Below are positions 1 to 7,346 of a stretch of DNA of 33,248 nucleotides, one piece after another. Location of the stretch: assembly GCA_030591305.1 (NCBI GenBank), contig JAUVBI010000005.1, forward strand, positions 1 to 33,248, in the 5' to 3' direction. Numbering within the stretch: position 1 is the stretch's first letter; every line of letters starts with the position of its first letter. The position numbers and the translations under genes were made by a program. The stretch comes from Pseudomonadota bacterium (lineage in GTDB: Bacteria > Pseudomonadota > Gammaproteobacteria > Pseudomonadales > Halieaceae). The notes below the pieces were generated by a model. It had not been told where the DNA came from and searched no databases. It saw nothing but the letters and a program-made list of their open reading frames with translations.

Positions 1-917
1 ATTTGCGGTAAAACGCCTGGGCTCAAATTGGGCGGTGCCTGAATACTCATCTGGGGGCCAAAAACCAACCGACTGACGGCTATGCTCCACAACAGCTCCT
101 CAAGATCCGGCTCGGGGGCCTGCGCCATCAGTGTATTGGGCTTGGCGCGGAAGTTCTGCACAATCACTTCCTGTAGGTGGCCATGCCTCTCATGTACCGC
201 GCGCAGGGCCAACAGGGATTCAATACGCTCCAGGCGGGTCTCACCAATACCAATCAAAATGCCCGAGGTAAATGGCACCTGGGCCCGCCCCGCAAGCTCC
301 AGAGTTTCCAGCCTGCGCTGAGGGTCTTTGTCCGGGGAGCCGTAATGGGGCATGCCTTTTTCACACAAGCGGGTGGAGGCTGATTCCAGCATGATGCCCA
401 TGGACGCACTGACCTGGCGCAGGCCTGCGATTTCCTGCGCCGTCATGCAGCCAGCATTGATATGCGGTAAAAGTCCGGTTTCTTCGAGCACCCGGGCGGC
501 CACCGCTTGTACATATTCCAAGGTTGTGGCAAAACCCATGTCCGCCAGGGCACGGCGAGCGGCACTATAGCGCAGCTCGGGCCTCTCTCCCAGGGTAAAC
601 AGCGCCTCCTGACAGCCCATCTTCGCGCCCGCCCGGCACAGCTCCAGCACCTCTTCCACCGGCATAAATACCTGATCGAGTTTTTTGGGTGTCTGGGCGA
701 AAGTGCAATAGTGGCAGACATCGCGGCACAGCTGAGTGAGGGGAATAAAGACCTTGCGCGAATATGTAATCAGATTATTGTGGCCCCGGTCGCGCAGAGC
801 GGCTGCCACTTTGGCAAGTGCAGCCGTGTCACTACAGCGCGCGAGAGACAATGCCTGCTGGTCGCTCAGTCGCTCCCCCGCCAGTACGCTTTTCTGTATG
901 CTCTGCCAATCATCCAT
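1..917 (-). CDS. fbiC: FO synthase, CofG (radical SAM) part; truncated by the window edge
   Basis: The frame reads from an ATG at 917 down to base 1 without a stop, giving 305 residues of a longer protein. Residues 64-71 carry the radical-SAM motif CRDVCHYC (C64, C68, C71), preceded by the IPLTQLC context typical of CofG. CofG, together with CofH, builds 7,8-didemethyl-8-hydroxy-5-deazariboflavin (FO), the chromophore of F420, from tyrosine and the flavin precursor in the cytoplasm. About 60 residues precede the cluster motif, which suits the N-terminal half of the fused bacterial enzyme FbiC (CofG-CofH). The CofH half would lie left of the window, so fusion versus separate cofG/cofH genes cannot be decided here. 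It starts 7 bases after the cofC stop and is the last visible gene of the F420 operon. The family call is firm; the symbol depends on the missing half. Confidence 0.87.
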   Translation of the reverse strand, partial: MDDWQSIQKSVLAGERLSDQQALSLARCSDTAALAKVAAALRDRGHNNLITYSRKVFIPLTQLCRDVCHYCTFAQTPKKLDQVFMPVEEVLELCRAGAKMGCQEALFTLGERPELRYSAARRALADMGFATTLEYVQAVAARVLEETGLLPHINAGCMTAQEIAGLRQVSASMGIMLESASTRLCEKGMPHYGSPDKDPQRRLETLELAGRAQVPFTSGILIGIGETRLERIESLLALRAVHERHGHLQEVIVQNFRAKPNTLMAQAPEPDLEELLWSIAVSRLVFGPQMSIQAPPNLSPGVLPQ

Positions 918-924
918 TATCTTG

Positions 925-1689
925 CTACGCCTTTGATTCTGTTGTTTGGATTGCAGATGCCGCTGGGGATGCAGGGAGTGACCCCATGCTTGCCAGCTGT
1001 GCTTGTATACGACGACCCAGGGCAGTGCCTGACAGCAGTTGCGAACAGTGACCGCTCAGCCCCCGGTCAAGTTGCCGCATCAGCAGTTGCAAATCTTGTG
1101 GCTCATCGATATCCAGCGCGATACCCGGCCTATGTAACAGCTGTGTTGGTATGCCACGGGCCTTTGCAGCGGCACAGTGGCGTGCAAAACTATCACTGCC
1201 AAAGGCAAATTCGATTCTATTTTGCCGCGTAAAAGCCAACAAGTTTGTTCCCCGCTCATGTCTGTCACAGGCCACAACCAGGCCTTCACACTGTGCCAGG
1301 CCTTGCAATACTGCGGTGATGTCTGCCGCGTCCAGGGCGGGTAAATCACCGTGTAAGACAACGACGGGCTGTTCACTCTCGCGGAACAGGAGGTCGCAGG
1401 AGCGAGTAATGACCCGGTTGAGACCACGGCACCCCAGGGAGCTCTCCCGCCAGTGGCGTATACCGTATTTAGCCGCCAACATATTCGCCGAGGGGTCGTC
1501 CGAGACCAAGGTCACAGTGCTGATGTGGGGATGCCCGGCCAGTACTGACAGCACATCTTCCACCATGGCCTGAGTGAGGGCACGGCGCTGCGCCGGGTTA
1601 AGCAGGCCAGACAGGCGAGACTTAGCCTCTACCAGGTCTTTGAGTGGCAATAGCGCCCGAGCCTGCACTAGGCCAAGCCCGCCATACAC
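925..1689 (-). CDS. cofC: 2-phospho-L-lactate (or PEP/3-phosphoglycerate) guanylyltransferase CofC/FbiD
   Basis: The 254-residue product has the CofC nucleotidyltransferase layout: ALLPLKDLVEAKSRLSGLL near the N-terminus, VSDDPSAN after it, and HGDLPALD in the middle. The enzyme activates a three-carbon phospho-acid with GTP so that CofD can attach it to FO. Which acid is used (2-phospholactate, phosphoenolpyruvate or 3-phosphoglycerate) differs between lineages and cannot be read from sequence alone. Two starts are possible. The ATG at 1689 overlaps cofD by 22 bases. A GTG at 1668 sits in a TAGTG stop-start overlap with cofD and puts the family's conserved ALxPxKD close to the N-terminus. 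The GTG fits the TAATG and TGATG couplings upstream, so it may be the true start. Operon order is fno-cofE-cofD-cofC-fbiC. Confidence 0.88.
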   Translation of the reverse strand: MYGGLGLVQARALLPLKDLVEAKSRLSGLLNPAQRRALTQAMVEDVLSVLAGHPHISTVTLVSDDPSANMLAAKYGIRHWRESSLGCRGLNRVITRSCDLLFRESEQPVVVLHGDLPALDAADITAVLQGLAQCEGLVVACDRHERGTNLLAFTRQNRIEFAFGSDSFARHCAAAKARGIPTQLLHRPGIALDIDEPQDLQLLMRQLDRGLSGHCSQLLSGTALGRRIQAQLASMGSLPASPAASAIQTTESKA

Positions 1690-2645
1690 AGGACATACCG
1701 TGCCAGCCTTTGCTTGTCCTCGATGCTTTGCATAATCGTGTTACTAATAGCCACGTCCATTCCCGTGTTGCGAATATCAGGTGCCAGTGTCGCATCACTG
1801 TCGTCAATTAAAAAACCCGATACCAGGTCGGGGTAGCGCTCACTATAATACCTGGCAACAGCCAATGCACTGACCGGTATATCCAGCTCCTTCATCATCT
1901 TCGCCGCCGGCCCCTTGATCGCCATGCCGGCCACAATAGGAGACACAGCAATAACCGGGGCAGATGCTGCACGCAGCGCCTGCCACATGCCCGGGATTTG
2001 CAAAATGGGATCTACGCTTACAAAGGGATTGGACGGACAGATGACAATCGCTGCAAATGCGTCTTCAGCCAACATCTGCATAACGGTGGGGTTGGGCCTG
2101 GCCGACTCAATGCCCTCAAAGCGAAACCCCGTTACCGATGGCTGGCACTGCCGGCGCACAAAGTAATGCTGAAAGGCCAGCTCCCCCTCGTCGGTACACA
2201 CGATTGTGCGCACCGGGTCTGCGGACATGGGGTGAATGTTACAGCCTATACCCATGCGCTGGGCCAGCGTGTCGACCAGCTGCAGCAGGCCCATGCCATT
2301 GGCAAGCGCCTGGGTACGCCATAAGTGAGTGGCCAGGTCCTTGTCACCCAGCCGAAACCAGGTTTCACCCCCCAGCTGTTCAAGGGCAGCCATAGTACCC
2401 CAGCTCTCCGACTCAAGCCCCCAACCCAGGCTCTGGTTACTGCGCCCCGATAGTGTGTATAAAAGTGTATCCACATCGGGGCTGATATGCAGGCCCAGGT
2501 GCTGGAAATCATCACCGGTATTGACCATAACGTGCAGCTGTGACTCCACCAATTCTCTGGCAAAGCCCAGTGCCAGCTTGGCACCGCCCACCCCGCCGCT
2601 AATAGCCAGAATGGGGCTAGGGGGGGCTTTATTCGCCTTATTCAT
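1668..2645 (-). CDS. cofD: 2-phospho-L-lactate transferase CofD/FbiA
   Basis: The 325-residue protein opens with AISGGVGGAKLALGFA and continues with NTGDDFQHLGLHISPDVDT. These are the two signature loops of CofD, which bind the phosphate and the nucleotide-activated substrate. CofD transfers the phospho-acid moiety from the CofC product to FO, giving F420-0 (or its dehydro form). Length is normal for the family, with no internal break. The start ATG shares a base with the cofE stop (TGATG at 2643-2647), so translation is probably coupled. The 3' end overlaps the cofC start region. Neighbours on both sides are F420 biosynthesis genes, which leaves little doubt about function. Confidence 0.94.
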   Translation of the reverse strand: MNKANKAPPSPILAISGGVGGAKLALGFARELVESQLHVMVNTGDDFQHLGLHISPDVDTLLYTLSGRSNQSLGWGLESESWGTMAALEQLGGETWFRLGDKDLATHLWRTQALANGMGLLQLVDTLAQRMGIGCNIHPMSADPVRTIVCTDEGELAFQHYFVRRQCQPSVTGFRFEGIESARPNPTVMQMLAEDAFAAIVICPSNPFVSVDPILQIPGMWQALRAASAPVIAVSPIVAGMAIKGPAAKMMKELDIPVSALAVARYYSERYPDLVSGFLIDDSDATLAPDIRNTGMDVAISNTIMQSIEDKQRLARYVLCMAGLA

Positions 2646-3412
2646 CAGCGAAACATATCCTGTGATTTATCACGTATCAAGGCGCGTGAACCCGTATCGG
2701 CCATTTGCAGCGTCAGCCCTCGCGCCAGTACCACCGGGCAGGCCTCTGCCGCCTGGCCCATGACCAGCGAAGCGGCGGCGGCCAACTCATCGGCGACAGC
2801 CGCTTCGGTTACCTCGAGAATATTGCCGTACAAATCCTTCTCACCCACCTGGTTAAACAGAGGCAGGAACCCGGCTGTGCCGATGGCGACACCCACAGTG
2901 CCATTGCGCCAGGCGCGACCAAAGCTGTCGTTGATAATAATTTTTACGCCGACACCACTATAGCGACTGAGGGTCTCCATCAGAGTACGCGCCGAGGCAT
3001 CGGGATTTTCGGGTAGCAACAGCACCCGGGGGTCATTATCAGAGTTTGGAATATTGGACTTATCGATACCCGCGTTGGCGTGCACGTAACCATTGCGATG
3101 CTCGACAATAACCACGCCGGGGCGAACTTTCACTACCTCGGTCGATTCTCGCAGTACCAGCTCCATCTGTCGGGGATCTTTACCGGCCTGCTCGGCCAGG
3201 CGCTTCGCCGCTGCGCCCGGTACCACATCACCCAGGCTGACGTAACGGCTCTCCCCCTTGGAAATAATTTTCTGGGCGATAACCAGGACATCGCCCTCCA
3301 TCAGTGCCAAACCATTTTTCTCCAGGGAAGCCGCTATAAGTTCGGCCACGTTCTGGCCGGGTTCGACCAGGGGAAATTCGCCCAGGGGAATAAGCTGCAA
3401 GGTTGCAGGCAT
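2645..3412 (-). CDS. cofE: coenzyme F420-0:L-glutamate ligase CofE
   Basis: The 255-residue protein carries the CofE landmarks in order: VIAQKIISKGES near residues 45-56, the NAGIDKSN loop, NDSFGRAWRNG in the middle, then DLYGNILEVTEAAVADELA with MGQAAE near the C-terminus. The enzyme adds glutamates to F420-0 in a GTP- and metal-dependent reaction, forming the polyglutamate tail. The length matches the stand-alone archaeal/proteobacterial CofE. The extra C-terminal flavin-reductase-like domain of actinobacterial FbiB is absent, so any dehydro-F420-0 reductase would have to be encoded elsewhere. The start overlaps the fno stop (TAATG at 3410-3414) and the stop overlaps cofD. Confidence 0.93.
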   Translation of the reverse strand: MPATLQLIPLGEFPLVEPGQNVAELIAASLEKNGLALMEGDVLVIAQKIISKGESRYVSLGDVVPGAAAKRLAEQAGKDPRQMELVLRESTEVVKVRPGVVIVEHRNGYVHANAGIDKSNIPNSDNDPRVLLLPENPDASARTLMETLSRYSGVGVKIIINDSFGRAWRNGTVGVAIGTAGFLPLFNQVGEKDLYGNILEVTEAAVADELAAAASLVMGQAAEACPVVLARGLTLQMADTGSRALIRDKSQDMFR

Positions 3413-4095
3413 TAACTATCGCCTACTCCGCTGATGGTAATGCCGGCATGACAACCGTATTGCTTGTTGATAGTAATCAAGACTGAGGTCAAGGCCTCTG
3501 CCGCGGCCGCATTATTGATCATACCCGCATGAAAACCGCGCATACCCGCCGCCTCTACAAGAGTGATAACTTGTGCCCGGGCCACTTTTTTATTGCCGCA
3601 GACCAATACATCACAGTCCAGCCCCCTGCCCTCTTGCAGGTGGTGAGCGGCTACATTCTGAAAGGCCGATACCACCGCCACCTCCTCTCCGAGGATAGCC
3701 TGGGCAATCTGTCCCGCACTTCCCTCGGCTGGCAGCTGAACCCTGGCCACTTTTGGCGGCACCAGAGGCACCGTCACATCGATAAGAATTTTGCCCTGCA
3801 ATGCGGATTTTACCAACTCCAGAGTACTGGCCTGATGGCTGAAAGGCACCGTCAGGGTGATAATATCTGCGGCCTGGGCGGCCGCCAGGTTTTCCATCGC
3901 CTGTACGCCGATGTCACCAATACCACGCCCTGCCATCACCTCTCGCAGGTCAGAGGCAGCAGCCTCGGCTTTCTCCGTGGTTCTAGAGCCGATAATTACT
4001 TGGTACCCCGCCTGGGCCCAGCGCCGGGCCAAGCCCGTGCCCAGGTCCCCGGTTCCACCGAGTATGGCAAGTATGGGTAAGCTTTCAGTCGTCAT
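3412..4095 (-). CDS. fno: F420H2:NADP+ oxidoreductase (NPDR/Fno family)
   Basis: The 227-residue product begins ILAILGGTGDLGTGLARRWA, a Rossmann loop GGTGDLGxG, followed by IIGSRTTEKA. The Ser-Arg pair there is typical of the NADP-binding F420-dependent oxidoreductases. The middle has DIITLTVPFSHQ and the end has the conserved CHAGITISGVG. The enzyme exchanges hydride between NADP(H) and F420, so in an aerobe it probably charges F420 from NADPH. The frame is open to an ATG at 4215, but the extra 40 residues are not family-like, so the ATG at 4095 (MTTESLPILAILGG) was chosen. It is the first gene of the F420 operon, and the region 4096-4231 is shared with the divergent dehydrogenase gene. Confidence 0.9.
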   Translation of the reverse strand: MTTESLPILAILGGTGDLGTGLARRWAQAGYQVIIGSRTTEKAEAAASDLREVMAGRGIGDIGVQAMENLAAAQAADIITLTVPFSHQASTLELVKSALQGKILIDVTVPLVPPKVARVQLPAEGSAGQIAQAILGEEVAVVSAFQNVAAHHLQEGRGLDCDVLVCGNKKVARAQVITLVEAAGMRGFHAGMINNAAAAEALTSVLITINKQYGCHAGITISGVGDS

Positions 4096-4231
4096 AATTA
4101 CAGTATCCACAGAAGTTTTGTTACGATAGGCGATCGGCAGGCATCTTATGTAAATCAACCCGCAATCACAAGGTGCTGTAGATCGTATGACGGCAATAGT
4201 CAAGATATTCTGCATTAGGAGTCAAAAACAG
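4096..4231. promoter_or_regulatory. divergent intergenic region between F420 operon and SDR gene
   Basis: This 136-base gap separates two outward-facing transcription units, so both promoters should lie here. Positions 4145-4158 read CTTATGTAAATCAA, which matches 8 of the 10 fixed bases of the FNR/Anr consensus TTGAT-N4-ATCAA. The right half-site is perfect. An AGGAG at 4217-4221 is the ribosome binding site of the plus-strand gene. No convincing -35/-10 pair was found for either direction. Confidence 0.4.
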
Positions 4232-5008
4232 ATGAATAACCCCCACGATTTTACCGGAAAAACAGTGATCGTCACGGGTGGTGGCAAGGGTATTGGCAAA
4301 GGCATATCAGAGTGTTTCCTGGCAGCCGGGGCAGATGTCCTCATTTGCGGCCGTTCGCAACCGGAAACACTCCCTGCCGCTGCGGGTAAAACGGCGCACT
4401 TCACACCCTGTGATGTGCGCGACATGGCGCAGATAGAGGCCTGTGTGGCGCATGCTGTGGCATTGTTTGGCACCGTTGACGTACTGATAAACAATGCAGG
4501 GGGCGCGCCCTTCGCCGAAGCTGCAACAGTCTCCCCCCGATTCTCCGAGTCCATCATACAGCTCAACCTGATCGCCCCGCTAAATTTCAGTCAGGTAGCC
4601 AATCGCGTCATGCAAACCCAGGAATCGGGCGGGAGTATTATCAATATCGCCAGTGTCAGCACCATCCGGCCCTCACCCGGCACTGCCGCCTACGGCGCAG
4701 CCAAGGCCGGCCTGGTAAACCTGGGCAGCTCACTGGCGGTAGAATGGGCGCCCAAGGTCCGTGTTAATGCAGTGATCGTGGGCCTCACCCGGACAGAAAA
4801 ATCCGAGCTGCACTATGGCGATGAGGATGGCATCGCGGCTGTCGCTGCCACCATCCCCCTGGGGCGCATGGCCGTACCCGAAGATATTGGCAATGCCTGC
4901 CTGTTTCTCGCCTCTCCCAGTGCGTCCTATGTGAGCGGCACCAGTTTTGCCGTCCATGGCGGGGGTGAAAAGCCCGCCTTTCTGGCCGCTGCCAACGCTG
5001 GAGTGTAA
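4232..5008 (+). CDS. SDR-family NAD(P)-dependent oxidoreductase
   Basis: This is a 258-residue classical short-chain dehydrogenase. The Rossmann loop TGGGKGIGKG spans residues 15-24, the NNAG motif follows, and the catalytic set is S141, Y154 and K158 (YGAAK). An arginine after the second strand (CGRS) suggests NADP(H) preference. The C-terminal GGGEKPAFLAAA tail resembles SDRs annotated in Actinobacteria (from memory, not checked). The start ATG at 4232 was chosen because AGGAG lies 10 bases upstream; an in-frame ATG at 4187 lacks such a site. The gene diverges from the F420 operon and is followed after 5 bases by the barrel-kinase gene, so those two probably form an operon. The substrate is unknown. 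Nothing shows that it uses F420, since the fold is that of a nicotinamide enzyme. Confidence 0.85.
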   Translation: MNNPHDFTGKTVIVTGGGKGIGKGISECFLAAGADVLICGRSQPETLPAAAGKTAHFTPCDVRDMAQIEACVAHAVALFGTVDVLINNAGGAPFAEAATVSPRFSESIIQLNLIAPLNFSQVANRVMQTQESGGSIINIASVSTIRPSPGTAAYGAAKAGLVNLGSSLAVEWAPKVRVNAVIVGLTRTEKSELHYGDEDGIAAVAATIPLGRMAVPEDIGNACLFLASPSASYVSGTSFAVHGGGEKPAFLAAANAGV

Positions 5009-5013
5009 GCATT

Positions 5014-7245
5014 TTGATCAAAAAGCTTCACCCGGTTCAGACCCTGCCATCTGTAACTATCGACATATTGAAATCCCTGCGCGATATCGGCAAGTGGCTA
5101 TCTCTACCGAGCGACCCTGCACCGGTGTTCGAGTTTTCCGATGATTTTATCGGCATCAATGTGGCACCCGGTGAAGATCCGGCGGTGAATGACTATATAT
5201 TGGCCCGGTTGGAGGAACTGGGGATATCCCATGTGCGTATGGATTTTGCCTACAGCTCCATGAATGGGCCAGCCCAGCAACTGCTCAACACCCTGCTGGA
5301 AAATAACTACCGGGTAATGCTGGACATTTTTCCCAACTGTAAGGAGGCAAAAATTCTCTACCAAAGTAGAGACGCCCAGGCTCAATGGGCCAGCTTTCTG
5401 GAGGAAATGTTTCAAAACTACCAGGGGAAAGTTATCTGCTTTGAGATTGGGGCCACTCCCAACCGGGGAAAGTGGTCTGGGTTTTCCTCACGTTCTTTCC
5501 TGTGCGCATGGACTATCGCCAACGCCGTTGCCAGGAACTACTCCGTGAAGCTCGCCGGGCCCAACGTTTCAGACTTTGAGCCCATTTTTAATGCCAGCTA
5601 TCTGTCACTATTGCAACGCCTGGGCCGCGTACCCGAAGTGCATACCGACAACCTGTTTGTAGAACGTGTCATCGAACCTGAGGCTTATGATCATAGAGTT
5701 TTTGGGCGGTTTGCAGAAAAATACCTTAAGCTGAACCTGATTAAAAAGGCCAGGATTCTCAATCGTATAGGTCGTGACAGAGGCTGCGCGGAGACCTGGT
5801 GTACCTATACCTGCTGGACCAGAAAGAGGCTCAGTCGCAGGGGTGCATGGCCCGATGACAAGGGGGCCGACTACCTGCTTCGCTACCTCACCCTGGCGGC
5901 GGCCAGCGGCGCCCTCAACCGGGTATACTGGGGGCCTCTCATCTGCGCCCGGGATGGCCTGATACGCACGCAGGCCGAAAGTTACCCGCTGATTGACCAG
6001 GTGAGCTTCTATCAATCTGTACAGGGCGAGTTGGACGACTTCAGCCCAACATCTGCATATTCCACCCTCAAAAATTGCCTGTCAATGTTAGCCGGGACGC
6101 GATGCTATAACGTGATTCACCTGGTACACGGGGTAAGCCTGTTCAGTTTTGAGAAACCCACGGGGGAGAGATTCCTGCTGTGCTGGTGCCGGGACGGACA
6201 GAGTTGGCCCCTGGAGATATTTTTTGCCGAGGACGTGCTGGCCACGGCCCAGTTTTGTGACACCAGTGGCAGAGCTATCCCGCGCCCCCTGGTCATCTGC
6301 GAGCACCCGATATTTATTGATATCAATGTTATACCCACAACCCATACAGACAGCGAACTGACGAATGCCACACCGCAGGGCATCATCCATCTCAGTTCAC
6401 CAGACCACCAATCAGTGGCCTACGAAAACCCGCAGTGGCGCGGAGCCTATCTATTAAGCCGCACCCGGCAACGGGATGATTTAGCGAAGGCCGGCACCCT
6501 GTACCCGGATTCTCTGGTCAAACTTGATGAAACCGCTGTCTTACGCGACAGCCGAAATAGAATATGGAATGTCGCCGACCCCCGGGGTGGTAGCGGACAG
6601 GTCACCGTAAAGCTAAATCGTACAAAAGGCTTTAAGCGCATAAGCTATCGATTCAGGCCGAGCAAGGGCAGGCGGCACTGGAACAATGCCTGTGAAATGC
6701 TGCGCAGGGGCGTCAGTACGCCTCTGCCAGTGGCTTTTCATGAGCGCCCAGGTCAATCCGGTATAAAGGACTCCTGGTATCTGTGTGAATTCGTTCCCGA
6801 TGCTTTTTCCGCACGGGAAGTCTATGCGGCCTTCCGCGATGGTGCGGTGAGCTACAAAGGGCTGGACAAGTCTAGCTGGCTTACACTGCTGAGCACATTT
6901 GTCTGCGACATGCACAACCGCCAGATCATCCATAAAGACCTCTCCGCGGGAAACCTGTTGCTGGCACAAAACCCCGATGGCAGCATCCAGCCTATGCTCA
7001 TTGATATAGGCAGAGCCTGGCTGGGCCGCGGCTCGGGCTTAAAGCAGCGTCACCGCATGCTGGACCTCATTCGCATCGCCTACAAGTTGAACTGGGGGGA
7101 CAGAGAAGCCTTTATCGCAGCCTATGAGGCACACCTGGGGCGACCCCTGTCGCCGCTCTGGCGCATTCCGTTTTACTACTATGACAACAAACAGCGAATC
7201 AAGAAGCGCCTGAAAGGAAAATACAAGAAAAAACCTCGCGGCTGA
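5014..7245 (+). CDS. fusion protein: barrel-like (possible glycosidase-related) N-terminus plus WaaP/InaA-type kinase C-terminus
   Basis: The 743-residue protein has no obvious signal peptide. Residues 40-330 show alternating strands and helices: FIGINV, LGISHVRMDF, RVMLDIFPN, then ICFEIGATPNRGKWSG with E144. This resembles the acid/base region (xxExxNxPN-like) of clan-A TIM-barrel glycosidases, but the match is weak. Residues 520-743 look like an LPS-core/InaA kinase: candidate ATP lysine K533, HKDLSAGN at 640-647 (D642 and N647 as catalytic and metal residues), LIDIGR with D664 as metal ligand, and a very basic C-terminus. A role in phosphorylating a cell-surface glycan at the cytoplasmic face is inferred. 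The start is TTG at 5014, supported by GGAG at 5000-5003; no ATG suits. It lies 5 bases after the SDR gene. Confidence 0.65.
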   Translation: MIKKLHPVQTLPSVTIDILKSLRDIGKWLSLPSDPAPVFEFSDDFIGINVAPGEDPAVNDYILARLEELGISHVRMDFAYSSMNGPAQQLLNTLLENNYRVMLDIFPNCKEAKILYQSRDAQAQWASFLEEMFQNYQGKVICFEIGATPNRGKWSGFSSRSFLCAWTIANAVARNYSVKLAGPNVSDFEPIFNASYLSLLQRLGRVPEVHTDNLFVERVIEPEAYDHRVFGRFAEKYLKLNLIKKARILNRIGRDRGCAETWCTYTCWTRKRLSRRGAWPDDKGADYLLRYLTLAAASGALNRVYWGPLICARDGLIRTQAESYPLIDQVSFYQSVQGELDDFSPTSAYSTLKNCLSMLAGTRCYNVIHLVHGVSLFSFEKPTGERFLLCWCRDGQSWPLEIFFAEDVLATAQFCDTSGRAIPRPLVICEHPIFIDINVIPTTHTDSELTNATPQGIIHLSSPDHQSVAYENPQWRGAYLLSRTRQRDDLAKAGTLYPDSLVKLDETAVLRDSRNRIWNVADPRGGSGQVTVKLNRTKGFKRISYRFRPSKGRRHWNNACEMLRRGVSTPLPVAFHERPGQSGIKDSWYLCEFVPDAFSAREVYAAFRDGAVSYKGLDKSSWLTLLSTFVCDMHNRQIIHKDLSAGNLLLAQNPDGSIQPMLIDIGRAWLGRGSGLKQRHRMLDLIRIAYKLNWGDREAFIAAYEAHLGRPLSPLWRIPFYYYDNKQRIKKRLKGKYKKKPRG

Positions 7246-7346
7246 TCATATTTCAGTTATATGGCGGTATACTGAGGACGAGTTTAGGCTCCGTGAGTAA
7301 GCCGAAGCAATGCTACCCCCGCATAAGGTACTGGTTATAAGATCGC
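7246..7346 (+). promoter_or_regulatory. intergenic region upstream of the DUF1631-GGDEF-EAL gene
   Basis: The region holds a TATACT hexamer at 7268-7273 that could be a -10 element, but no acceptable -35 was found at 16-18 bases. No clear terminator follows the preceding gene. The start codon at 7347 lacks a strong Shine-Dalgarno sequence. Confidence 0.25.

Noticed and set aside
507..1232. Plus-strand open frame of 241 codons over fbiC and cofC
   Set aside because: The minus-strand frames carry the radical-SAM and CofC motifs. The plus-strand frame has none and crosses two real genes.
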